From Gammaproteobacteria bacterium (GTDB lineage Bacteria; Pseudomonadota; Gammaproteobacteria; SZUA-229), in the NCBI GenBank assembly GCA_011321985.1, contig DROB01000396.1:1-11781 (forward strand): DNA of 11,781 bases. The letters run 5' to 3'. Below, one piece after another: positions 5,039 to 11,781 of this stretch. The translations under genes and the position numbers were made by a program. Position 1 is the stretch's first letter, and every line of letters starts with the position of its first letter. Below the pieces are notes generated by a model. The model was not told the origin of the DNA and searched no databases. It was given only the letters and a program-made list of their open reading frames with translations.

Positions 5039-6376
5039 CTACGGAACCCTGTTGTCGATGACTATCGTCAGAGCAATGTCTTTCCCGTTACCCGTCTCAC
5101 GATCAATATCCTGCTGACCGATATAGTCACCGCTTTGTGCGATAGCCGAGCCGGTTTTAGTCAGGCGCGCAGATATCTGTAATGGATTAAACGCACTCAA
5201 ATTCATGCCATCGACCATCGCCATACTATCATCCAGCAGGACTGTCACTGGCAACGCGCTCAGGGTCAGACGCTGCACTGCCAATGGCATGCGTGGCCCC
5301 TGTTTTGCCTTAGCATAGACAAAGACCGTATCATTTGCATCAAATTTCTGCTTAACCGCGTCGCTCACGTTTACGGTAACCTGTAACCGGGTGGCAGAAG
5401 CCGGTGTCTCCGGCTTCACTACTTTATCTGTACCAGTATCTACCCGCATGGCTTCGATGCCCAATAACGTCGTAAGTTCCGGCATTTTTTCACCCGCTGC
5501 GATCAAGGCCTCTCTTGATTTTGCAACGATATTGATAACTGACTTGAGCACATCCTTCTCATCTTTCGCCTGTGGCAACAGCCGCACCAGAAGATCTATC
5601 GCTTCACGATAGTTAGCCGCCTGATACTCCGCCACTCCGGCAAACCATAAGGTATTCGCATTGTCCGGCTCCAGCTCATTGGCCCTTAACACCAGTGCTC
5701 GGGACTCTTCATTAAACTGTCGGTTGTTCATCAGCGCCAGCATCTCGGCCCGCTCTAGCATCAGTTGCGCGTTGTTACTGTCTTTTTCCAGCGCTACAGC
5801 AAAGGCATTCGCTGCCTGTGCATTGTTCCCCATGTACTTATGTGCACGACCAAGCATCGTCCACTCCTGTACGGTACCGCCTCCTTTTTCTATCTTTGCT
5901 TCCAGCTGCCGTGTCATATCTTCGACCGAGGCCTGGCCTTCTGCCTGAGTACTCGTCTGCGATCCCGCCTGTGCATGGGTCGCCGCAAAGGCTTCTTCAC
6001 TCGCCGCATGCATACCTAACTCAAGATAGAGCAATAACGCCAACATGGGAATAAAAATACTGATCATCAATGCTAACGCCGGATGGCGTTTGCCCGTACT
6101 GCTGTAATGTAACGCTGCGGTCTCCTTGCTTTCCGCTGGGATATCGATGAGCAGCTCACGGTCGAGTTCTTCACGTGCCGCCTTATAAAAAACCTGATCG
6201 ATACGGCCTTCTTTCAGATCAAGGTCCAGCTCGTTTATCTTTTCATCGTTAATCTTTAGATTGCTGTCTTTGTAGGCAATCGCTGATGACTGACGTACTT
6301 TTAGAACGGGATAGACCAGTAAGCCTATTGCCAGTAGCAACATCAAAATCATTAGAACCCAAAATGTGATATTCAT
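5039..6376 (-). CDS. ccmI: Cytochrome c maturation protein CcmI
   Basis: CcmI (445 aa) is the apocytochrome chaperone of the heme ligation complex with CcmF and CcmH. Two membrane segments are seen, at about 4-24 and 98-118, with a Lys/Glu/Asp-rich cytoplasmic loop between them (LDLKEGRIDQ). The periplasmic part has TPR-like helices from about 152 to 270 (EWTMLGRAHKYMGNNAQA and NTLWFAGVAEYQAANYREAI) and a C-terminal beta-rich domain (about 345-445, containing VFVYAKAKQGPRMPLAVQRL) typical of the long CcmI form. In E. coli these parts are fused to the CcmH CXXC domain. Here they are a separate gene with its own ATG at 6374-6376 and AGGTAG upstream, 27 bp after ccmH. The linker at 125-150 is rich in Ala, Gln, Ser and Thr. 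Confidence 0.92.
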   Translation of the reverse strand: MNITFWVLMILMLLLAIGLLVYPVLKVRQSSAIAYKDSNLKINDEKINELDLDLKEGRIDQVFYKAAREELDRELLIDIPAESKETAALHYSSTGKRHPALALMISIFIPMLALLLYLELGMHAASEEAFAATHAQAGSQTSTQAEGQASVEDMTRQLEAKIEKGGGTVQEWTMLGRAHKYMGNNAQAANAFAVALEKDSNNAQLMLERAEMLALMNNRQFNEESRALVLRANELEPDNANTLWFAGVAEYQAANYREAIDLLVRLLPQAKDEKDVLKSVINIVAKSREALIAAGEKMPELTTLLGIEAMRVDTGTDKVVKPETPASATRLQVTVNVSDAVKQKFDANDTVFVYAKAKQGPRMPLAVQRLTLSALPVTVLLDDSMAMVDGMNLSAFNPLQISARLTKTGSAIAQSGDYIGQQDIDRETGNGKDIALTIVIDNRVP

Positions 6377-6403
6377 CTCTACCTGTTGCCTTTGTAACGA
6401 GCC

Positions 6404-6916
6404 TTATTCCTGCTCTGCATGTAAATTTTTGATACGTTCGATCTCTTCATCACTCAGAGCTTCGTCCTCTCCATCGGTATCTTGTGATCTCATGTGGCGC
6501 ACGACAAATATCATACCGAGGATAAAGATGATGACGGGGCCAAACCACAGCAACCAGGTCAATGGTTTAAAAGGCGGCCGATACAGGACGTAATCACCAT
6601 ATCGCTGCACCATGAAATCAACGATCTCATCTTCCGTCTTTCCGTCTATCAACATATTATAGATTTCAAGGCGCAGATCTTTTGCCAGATCGGCATTCGA
6701 TTCAGCGATGTTCTGGTTCTGGCAGACCAGGCAGCGAAGCTCTTCGCTTAACTTATGGAATGTCTTCTCGGTGTCCACAGACTCAAACTTAAAGGTCTCT
6801 ATCGGCGCAGCCGTAACAGAAGAAACGAGGGTCATTCCCGTCAAGAGCACGAGCAATAAGAGAGCCCCACTCTTCAAGTTCCTCGTGTCATACCGTTTTG
6901 AAATAATATTTAACAT
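6404..6916 (-). CDS. ccmH: Cytochrome c maturation protein CcmH (short form, CcmL type)
   Basis: This 170-residue membrane-anchored thiol protein keeps the apocytochrome CXXCH motif reduced and works with CcmF, CcmG and CcmI. It has a signal segment at about 17-37 (ending VTAA) and the family motif L-R-C62-L-V-C65-Q-N-Q at 60-69. A three-helix domain follows (ESNADLAKDLR, then DGKTEDEIVDFMVQRYGDYV), then PPFKP and a C-terminal membrane anchor at about 119-140. The acidic tail (DTDGEDEALSDEE) faces the cytoplasm. The start lies 5 nt after the ccmG stop, so translation is probably coupled; the ribosome site is weak. Confidence 0.95.
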   Translation of the reverse strand: MLNIISKRYDTRNLKSGALLLLVLLTGMTLVSSVTAAPIETFKFESVDTEKTFHKLSEELRCLVCQNQNIAESNADLAKDLRLEIYNMLIDGKTEDEIVDFMVQRYGDYVLYRPPFKPLTWLLWFGPVIIFILGMIFVVRHMRSQDTDGEDEALSDEEIERIKNLHAEQE

Positions 6917-6921
6917 AGGCG

Positions 6922-7461
6922 CTATTTCTCAAGACTCTCATAGACGGACATCAATGCCTGATAATTTTTTTCATCAGACAAAGGCCCGATAACCTTGTGC
7001 CGGATGATACCTTCTTTATCCACCAGAAAGGTCTCCGGTGCACCATAGACTCCCCAGTCGATGGCAACACGTCCATCACGGTCAGCGGCGATGGCCTGGT
7101 ACGGGTTGCCTAATTTAGCCAACCAGTTTTTTGCGTCATCGGCATCATCTTTATAATTCAGCCCTATGATACGGACTCCTTTCTGGCTCAGATATTTGAC
7201 CGTCTCATGTTCCTGTCGACAGGCGAAACACCAGCTAGCCCAGACACTGACCAGTGTCACATGACCCAATAGTTCTTTGCTCGAAAAGCTACCCTCACGG
7301 AGTAACAGAGGCAGCTCGAATGCTGGTGCAGGCTTACCGATCAGAGGAGAAGGTACCAGACGAGGATTTAGTGTTAAACCCACCGCCAATAAAGCGACCA
7401 GCACCACAAAAACGATAAGCGGCATAAATCGTTTCAGGAAAGTTTGCTGTTTATTTTTCAT
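6922..7461 (-). CDS. ccmG: Thiol:disulfide reductase CcmG (DsbE)
   Basis: This 179-residue membrane-anchored thioredoxin-like reductase passes electrons, normally from DsbD, to CcmH or apocytochrome. It has an N-terminal anchor at about 12-30, the entry motif IGKPAPAFELP (41-51), the active site W77-C78-F-A-C81 in WASWCFACRQEH, and a cis-proline at P142 (YGAPETF). The acidic patch that marks CcmG proteins may be represented by DDADD at 105-109. CFAC replaces the commoner CPxC or CVxC dipeptides and could shift the redox potential, but the two cysteines are intact. The ATG at 7459-7461 lacks a clear Shine-Dalgarno sequence and lies 23 bp after ccmF. The next gene starts 5 nt after its stop. 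Confidence 0.95.
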   Translation of the reverse strand: MKNKQQTFLKRFMPLIVFVVLVALLAVGLTLNPRLVPSPLIGKPAPAFELPLLLREGSFSSKELLGHVTLVSVWASWCFACRQEHETVKYLSQKGVRIIGLNYKDDADDAKNWLAKLGNPYQAIAADRDGRVAIDWGVYGAPETFLVDKEGIIRHKVIGPLSDEKNYQALMSVYESLEK

Positions 7462-7484
7462 ATCGGGGTATCGTATATAACGGA

Positions 7485-9440
7485 TTAAGCGGCACTATCG
7501 GCGACAGTAAAAGACTTCTTCACTTTTGCCTTAACTGTCTGACGATATCTGCGATCACTTACCGCGAGCACACCACCCAGGGTCATCATCAGACAACCTA
7601 ACCAGATCCAGCGAATCAATGGCTTGTAATATACACGCATGCTCCATGCACCACCTTCTAGCTCCTCACCCAGTGCAGCATAAAGATCTCGTGTAAAACT
7701 CTTATCGATTGAGGCATCGGTCATGGGATTACTTTTGCCAGAATAGACCCTCTTCTGCGGGAACAGCTCACCTGATTTTTTACCGTCCGACCAAACCTCG
7801 ATAACAGCCTCATCGGCGATATAGTTTGGTCCCTCAACTTTCCGAGTCCCTGAAAAGCGAAACTCATAACCAGAGATATCATAGCTACTACCTGGCTCTA
7901 CACGCAAATCTTTTTCTTCGCTGTATGTCATGGTGATAGTGATACCAGCCACAAAAACAGCCACACCCAGATGCGCCAGCACCATGCCCAGATATGAGAG
8001 AGATAGTTTTAATTTCTTTGATAAGCGTGAGGACAAATCTTTCAGCGTGGTCAATGCCACCCATAACGCACCCGCCAGTCCCAGGCCTGTACTCAGATTC
8101 AGCTTTTCTTCTATCAAGAATGGCAACAGCAGCCCCAGGACCAGTGAGATAATAAAAATCACCGTCATTACTTTCGCGATACGCGCCCAGTTATCCCCCT
8201 TCCAGCGTATCGCCGGACCGATACCTAATAGTAACAATAAAGGGATCGCCACCAGAGAGAACATCGCGTCAAAATAAGGTCGACCAACCGAGATCTTTCC
8301 GACACCAAAGGCATCGACAACCAGCGGATACATGGTACCCACAAATACCGCAGCCGCCGCGGTAAGAAATATAATGTTGTTTAACAATAATGCGGTCTCT
8401 CGTGAGAAAGCTCTGAACCGACCATGGCTCACCACGGTCGCCGAACGCCAGGCATACAAACCCAGTGAGCCACCGATAACCACGACTAAAAATGCCAGAA
8501 TAAAAACACCACGAGCAGGATCAGTCGCAAAAGCATGCACCGAGACCAGCACACCTGAACGCACGATAAACGTGCCGAGCAAACTCAGTGAGAAGGCCAG
8601 AATCGCCAGCAACACCGTCCAGCTTTTGAACACACCCCGCTTTTCAGTACTCGCCAGCGAATGGATCAACGCGGTTCCGACCAGCCATGGCATGAATGAA
8701 GCATTCTCTACCGGATCCCAGAACCACCAGCCTCCCCAGCCCAGCTCGTTGTACGCCCACCAGCTACCCAGCGCGATACCCAGCGTAAGAAAGCTCCAGG
8801 CAATGGTCGTCCAGGGGCGTGACCATCGCGCCCAGGTCGCATCCAGCTTACCGCCCAGTAATGCCGCGACCGCAAACGCAAATGCAACAGAAAATCCGAC
8901 ATAGCCCATGTATAACATCGGTGGGTGAATAGCCAAACCCGGGTCCTGTAGCAGGGGGTTCAATTCTGTACCATCGAGCGGTGTCGGGAAAATGCGTTCA
9001 AACGGGTTAGAGGTAAATAACATGAATGCTAAAAAACCCGTGCTGATCATTGCCATGACGGCTAACACACGTGCCATTAAAATTTCGGGCAGGTTACGAC
9101 TGTAAACGGCAACTGCTATGGTCCACAACGAAAGGATCAAGGTCCATAATAATAATGAGCCCTCATGCGAACCCCATACACCTGAGATACGGTACATCAA
9201 TGGTTGTACCAGATTCGAGTGCTGCGATACATAGAGCACCGAAAAATCGTGCACGATGAAGGCATGCGTCAGTATGGCATAAGCCAGACCGATAAATAAA
9301 AACTGGGTCAATGCAGCGGGACGTGCTATCGCTATCAATGCAGCATCATTCCTGGCCGCACCTATCAAGGGCACAACGCTCTGCACGAGGGAAACAGCAA
9401 AAGCAATAATTAATGCAAAATGGCCTAACTCAGGAATCAT
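7485..9440 (-). CDS. ccmF: Cytochrome c heme lyase subunit CcmF
   Basis: CcmF (651 aa) is the large multi-pass inner-membrane protein that takes heme from CcmE and attaches it to apocytochrome c. The WWD signature is clear: WGGWWFWDPVEN at 235-246, followed by ASFMPWL. Other family landmarks are WGSHEGSLLLW (89-99), IHPPMLYMGY (171-180), HSLASTEKRG (260-269) and SVHAFATDP (300-308), which supply the likely heme-ligand histidines. About 14-15 hydrophobic segments are present, with a soluble periplasmic region near the C-terminus (about 510-610) before the last membrane helix. The length is close to E. coli CcmF. The ATG at 9438-9440 has AAGGATAG just upstream. The ccm context excludes NrfE, its nitrite-reductase paralogue. 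Confidence 0.97.
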   Translation of the reverse strand: MIPELGHFALIIAFAVSLVQSVVPLIGAARNDAALIAIARPAALTQFLFIGLAYAILTHAFIVHDFSVLYVSQHSNLVQPLMYRISGVWGSHEGSLLLWTLILSLWTIAVAVYSRNLPEILMARVLAVMAMISTGFLAFMLFTSNPFERIFPTPLDGTELNPLLQDPGLAIHPPMLYMGYVGFSVAFAFAVAALLGGKLDATWARWSRPWTTIAWSFLTLGIALGSWWAYNELGWGGWWFWDPVENASFMPWLVGTALIHSLASTEKRGVFKSWTVLLAILAFSLSLLGTFIVRSGVLVSVHAFATDPARGVFILAFLVVVIGGSLGLYAWRSATVVSHGRFRAFSRETALLLNNIIFLTAAAAVFVGTMYPLVVDAFGVGKISVGRPYFDAMFSLVAIPLLLLLGIGPAIRWKGDNWARIAKVMTVIFIISLVLGLLLPFLIEEKLNLSTGLGLAGALWVALTTLKDLSSRLSKKLKLSLSYLGMVLAHLGVAVFVAGITITMTYSEEKDLRVEPGSSYDISGYEFRFSGTRKVEGPNYIADEAVIEVWSDGKKSGELFPQKRVYSGKSNPMTDASIDKSFTRDLYAALGEELEGGAWSMRVYYKPLIRWIWLGCLMMTLGGVLAVSDRRYRQTVKAKVKKSFTVADSAA

Positions 9441-9452
9441 CGGACTATCCTT

Positions 9453-9947
9453 CTAAATGTTGCCAGTCGGATTTTGTTCTGCCGACTGATTGTCCCCAAG
9501 CTGAGGGCCTTTTTCTTTTGCTGCCTTTTCTGCTTTTTTGAGCGCATCCGCTACCTCCGGCGGCATATAATTTTCATCATGCTTCGCCAGTACTTCCTGA
9601 GCAACAAACTGCCCATCCGGCTGCAAGTTACCCATGGCGACAATGCCCTGCCCCTCACGAAACAGGTCAGGCAGGATACCGGTATACTCCACGGTCATGG
9701 TCTCGGTATTATCGGTTACATCAAACTGTATTTTTAAACTGTCTTTTTCGCGCTGCACGCTGCCATCGACGACCAGCCCGCCGACACGGAAAGAATGACT
9801 TTCCGGTGCTTCACCGGCCTTGACCTGTGTCGGACTGTAAAAATACAACAAATTTTCCTCGAACGCTGTCAGCCCCAGCACGGCGGCGATAGCAACACCA
9901 AATACGATGGCGATAACTAATACTTTTCTACGACTTCTTTTATTCAT
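9453..9947 (-). CDS. ccmE: Heme chaperone CcmE
   Basis: CcmE (164 aa) binds heme covalently in the periplasm and carries it from CcmABCD to CcmF. It has an Arg/Lys-rich N-terminus, one membrane anchor at about 8-28, and an OB-fold domain starting near YFYSPTQV (35-42) with FRVGGLV at 53-59. The heme-binding motif is H123-D-E-N-Y127 in LAKHDENYMPPEV, the standard HxxxY. The tail after P130 is Lys/Ala-rich and then polar, as usual. It lies 12 bp before ccmF and 52 bp after ccmD; the ribosome site before its ATG (TTAGG) is modest. Confidence 0.97.
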   Translation of the reverse strand: MNKRSRRKVLVIAIVFGVAIAAVLGLTAFEENLLYFYSPTQVKAGEAPESHSFRVGGLVVDGSVQREKDSLKIQFDVTDNTETMTVEYTGILPDLFREGQGIVAMGNLQPDGQFVAQEVLAKHDENYMPPEVADALKKAEKAAKEKGPQLGDNQSAEQNPTGNI

Positions 9948-9999
9948 AACCTAATTCTTCAATACGATACAATAATTTTAATTTAAGGTGGCACCTGTA

Positions 10000-10179
10000 C
10001 TACTCGTTGCTCTGCTGTAACTGTTCCCTTTTGATTGCACGTTTTATCCGGGAGATAACCTTTTTACGCTGCCGGATCGGTGAGATGATATTCGCGACCA
10101 CGATGATCAGCGTCAGCGCATAGGAAGTCCACACGAAAAAAGCATACCCTCCCATATGAAAAAATTCTGACCAGTTCAT
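10000..10179 (-). CDS. ccmD: Heme exporter small protein CcmD
   Basis: The minus strand from the ATG at 10177-10179 to the TAG at 10000-10002 encodes 59 residues. It begins MNWSEFFHMGGYAFFVWTSY, has one membrane helix (about 12-32), then a strongly basic cytoplasmic stretch (RQRKK, RIKRAIKRE) and a short polar tail. This is the usual CcmD layout and position between ccmC and ccmE. CcmD is needed to release holo-CcmE from CcmABC. An AGAGGA ribosome site precedes the ATG. The gene is short enough to be missed by length-filtered gene callers. Confidence 0.95.
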   Translation of the reverse strand: MNWSEFFHMGGYAFFVWTSYALTLIIVVANIISPIRQRKKVISRIKRAIKREQLQQSNE

Positions 10180-10197
10180 CTATATCCTCTCTAAATT

Positions 10198-10935
10198 TTA
10201 TAGCTGCGCTATCAGCTCTCTGACCCAGCGCCGGTTGCGGTCACGATACAGGGCTTCGTTGCGTGTCCGCACCAGTACCACAGCGGCATAAAACAGCTTA
10301 AACGCCACTGCCATCAATAATAATGGGATCAGCATATCGATATCGATCGACGGCTTATCGAACTTGGTCACCGTTGCGCCCTGATGCAGGGTATTCCACC
10401 ATTCGACAGAATAGTGAATGATCGGAATATTCACTACACCCACGATGGCCAGCAAACCACTGGCCTTATCGGCACTGCGCTGATCTTCAATTGCCGATTG
10501 CAACGCCATGTAACCCAGATAGAGGAATAACAGGATCAATTCAGAGGTCAGGCGCGCATCCCATACCCAGTAAGCACCCCACATCGGTTTTCCCCAGAGC
10601 ATACCCGTTACCAGTGCCAGAAAAGCAAACGAGGCACCGATCGGCGCACTGGCCGCTGCCACCATATCGGCCAGTCGGATCTGCCAGATCAGGCCGATAC
10701 CCGATGAAACAGCCATCACCATATAGATAAATAACGACATCCAGGCCGCCGGCACATGGACGAAGATAATACGATAACTCTCACCCTGCTGGTAATCTGT
10801 GGGCGCAACGAACAGGCCCAGATAAAGGCCATACAGGCCAACCAGCAGAGCACCTACAGCAAACCACGGGATCAATACCGCCGACATGCTGTAAAAGTAT
10901 TTGGGTGAAGAAAAACGTTGTATCCAGTTCCACAT
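10198..10935 (-). CDS. ccmC: Heme handling protein CcmC
   Basis: CcmC (245 aa, the same length as in E. coli) binds periplasmic heme and attaches it to CcmE. Six membrane segments are evident. The WWD signature is WGAYWVWDARLTSELIL (119-135), and the two conserved heme-ligand histidines are H60 (IFVHVPAAW) and H184 (NTLHQGAT), each next to a typical family motif. The C-terminus is basic. It starts 36 bp after ccmB with only a weak ribosome site and ends 18 bp before ccmD. Confidence 0.97.
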   Translation of the reverse strand: MWNWIQRFSSPKYFYSMSAVLIPWFAVGALLVGLYGLYLGLFVAPTDYQQGESYRIIFVHVPAAWMSLFIYMVMAVSSGIGLIWQIRLADMVAAASAPIGASFAFLALVTGMLWGKPMWGAYWVWDARLTSELILLFLYLGYMALQSAIEDQRSADKASGLLAIVGVVNIPIIHYSVEWWNTLHQGATVTKFDKPSIDIDMLIPLLLMAVAFKLFYAAVVLVRTRNEALYRDRNRRWVRELIAQL

Positions 10936-10971
10936 AATATAATCTTAGCAATACACTTCAGTAATATAACC

Positions 10972-11643
10972 TTAACGGGATGCGGTTATTCGCAGCGCCA
11001 CTGCAGTCGCCAATGGGGCCAACGAGAGCGACAGGGCCAATACCGCCCCCAGAAACAATAACTGGCCTCGTACCGGCAAACCATCTGAGGCCACGTCTAC
11101 CGCATTAGCACCAAATATTAGAATCGGTATATATAACGGTAGAATAATCAGAGACAACAAAACACCGCCACGGTTCACTGCAACGGTAAGCGAAACACCG
11201 ATCGCCCCTACCAGACTCAAAACCGGCGTACCCAACAGTAGACTGTAGACCAAAACATCGACCGCCTCTACCGGTAATGACATAAAAAGACCTAATAACG
11301 GTGCAATAATGACCAACGGTAAACCGGTCAATAGCCAGTGAGCAAGCACTTTAGCCAATACCAGGATCATCAACGGATTCGGACTGAGCATCAATTGATC
11401 CAGTGAGCCATCGTCATAATCCTGTTTGAACAGGCGATCCAGTGATAATAACACCGCCAGCAGGGCCGAAACCCAGATCACACCGGGTGCCATCGAGCGC
11501 AATGCCTCCGGTGTAGGAGTCACTGCCAATGGAAAAAGAGAGACGACCAGGACAAAAAATATCAGTGGGTTAGCTAATTCATGGCGATTACGCAACGCCA
11601 GACGCAGGTCTCTGATCAATAGATGGGTGAAAGCGTTCAACAT
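10972..11643 (-). CDS. ccmB: Heme exporter permease CcmB
   Basis: CcmB (223 aa) is the integral membrane partner of the CcmA ATPase; with CcmC and CcmD it drives release of holo-CcmE. It shows six hydrophobic segments and the family signature LSLDRLFKQDYDDGSLDQL at about 66-84, the region that contacts CcmA. The N-terminus (LLIRDLRLALRNR) is typical. The ATG at 11641-11643 is 3 nt after the ccmA stop, so the two are probably translationally coupled. Confidence 0.96.
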   Translation of the reverse strand: MLNAFTHLLIRDLRLALRNRHELANPLIFFVLVVSLFPLAVTPTPEALRSMAPGVIWVSALLAVLLSLDRLFKQDYDDGSLDQLMLSPNPLMILVLAKVLAHWLLTGLPLVIIAPLLGLFMSLPVEAVDVLVYSLLLGTPVLSLVGAIGVSLTVAVNRGGVLLSLIILPLYIPILIFGANAVDVASDGLPVRGQLLFLGAVLALSLSLAPLATAVALRITASR

Positions 11644-11646
11644 CGG

Positions 11647-11781
11647 TTATACCTGCAAGGGTGCCTGCTGACCGAGGCGCACCGAACGCATATCACAGTT
11701 CAGCTGCATACCGTGATGCGTGGTAAAAATAACACTGCCCCCCGCCTCACGATGTTCGAGTATCATCGACTCCATCAGAGC
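11647..11781 (-). CDS. ccmA: Heme exporter ATP-binding protein CcmA, C-terminal end (partial)
   Basis: The last 44 codons are present; the gene continues past the right edge. The peptide contains the ABC-ATPase H-loop region (SVIFTTHHGMQL) and ends LGQQAPLQV. Walker A, the signature motif and Walker B lie outside the window. Position directly before ccmB and the H-loop support CcmA, the ATPase that powers release of heme-loaded CcmE. The promoter of the cluster must lie beyond the window, since no promoter-like gap is seen inside it. Confidence 0.93.
   Translation of the reverse strand, partial: ALMESMILEHREAGGSVIFTTHHGMQLNCDMRSVRLGQQAPLQV

Noticed and set aside
6374..6406. Frameshift splitting a fused CcmH/CcmI as found in E. 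coli
   Set aside because: ccmH ends with a membrane anchor and an acidic tail, and ccmI has its own start, ribosome site and first membrane helix after a 27-bp gap. Separate genes are normal in many gammaproteobacteria.
8332..8904. Long plus-strand frame (190 codons) opposite ccmF
   Set aside because: It is antisense to the WWD region of ccmF, has no recognisable domain, and its composition follows from the codon use of the real gene.

Overview
The window looks like a gammaproteobacterial chromosome of moderate GC. The evidence is a complete System I cytochrome c maturation (ccm) cluster in the order ccmABCDEFGHI, with ccmH and ccmI as separate genes, an adjacent dsbA, and envelope proteins (an LPP20-type lipoprotein and a protein with an MltC-like N-terminus) typical of that class. 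Genus and species cannot be given from the sequence alone. Except for the first ~0.8 kb, every recognised gene is on the minus strand.

Region 1 (1-1542) reads as the end of a tRNA-targeted genomic island. It is visibly AT-rich. It holds the tail of a small upstream gene, an intact Pol-beta/AbiEii-type nucleotidyltransferase gene overlapping that tail by 8 bp, about 300 bp without a gene, and a broken C-terminal remnant of a second AbiEii-like nucleotidyltransferase on the other strand. It ends in the 3' half of a tRNA gene (anticodon loop to CCA, 1498-1542) whose 5' half is missing. This is the footprint expected at the far end of an element integrated into a tRNA gene. The intact tRNA and the integrase would lie to the left, outside the window.

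Region 2 (1543-4346) is an envelope region. It carries a 490-residue exported protein with an MltC/DUF3393-like N-terminus, a Pro/Val-rich linker and what looks like two tandem copies of a transglutaminase-like module. Only the second copy keeps the Cys-His-Asp triad. Next come an intergenic region with a near-perfect 51-bp tandem repeat (three copies), a strong terminator and the LPP20-family lipoprotein gene.

Region 3 (4347-11781) is dsbA followed, moving against transcription, by ccmI, ccmH, ccmG, ccmF, ccmE, ccmD (too short for routine calling), ccmC, ccmB and the last 44 codons of ccmA at the window edge. The cluster is closely packed. CcmABCD make and release holo-CcmE, CcmE carries heme, CcmF/H/I ligate it to apocytochrome, and CcmG/CcmH handle the CXXCH thiols that DsbA oxidises. 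dsbA immediately downstream places the periplasmic oxidant next to the pathway that must reverse its work.

The points most worth a second look are the tRNA-half attachment site with two AbiEii-like genes beside it, the duplicated active/inactive transglutaminase protein, and the 51-bp tandem repeats.
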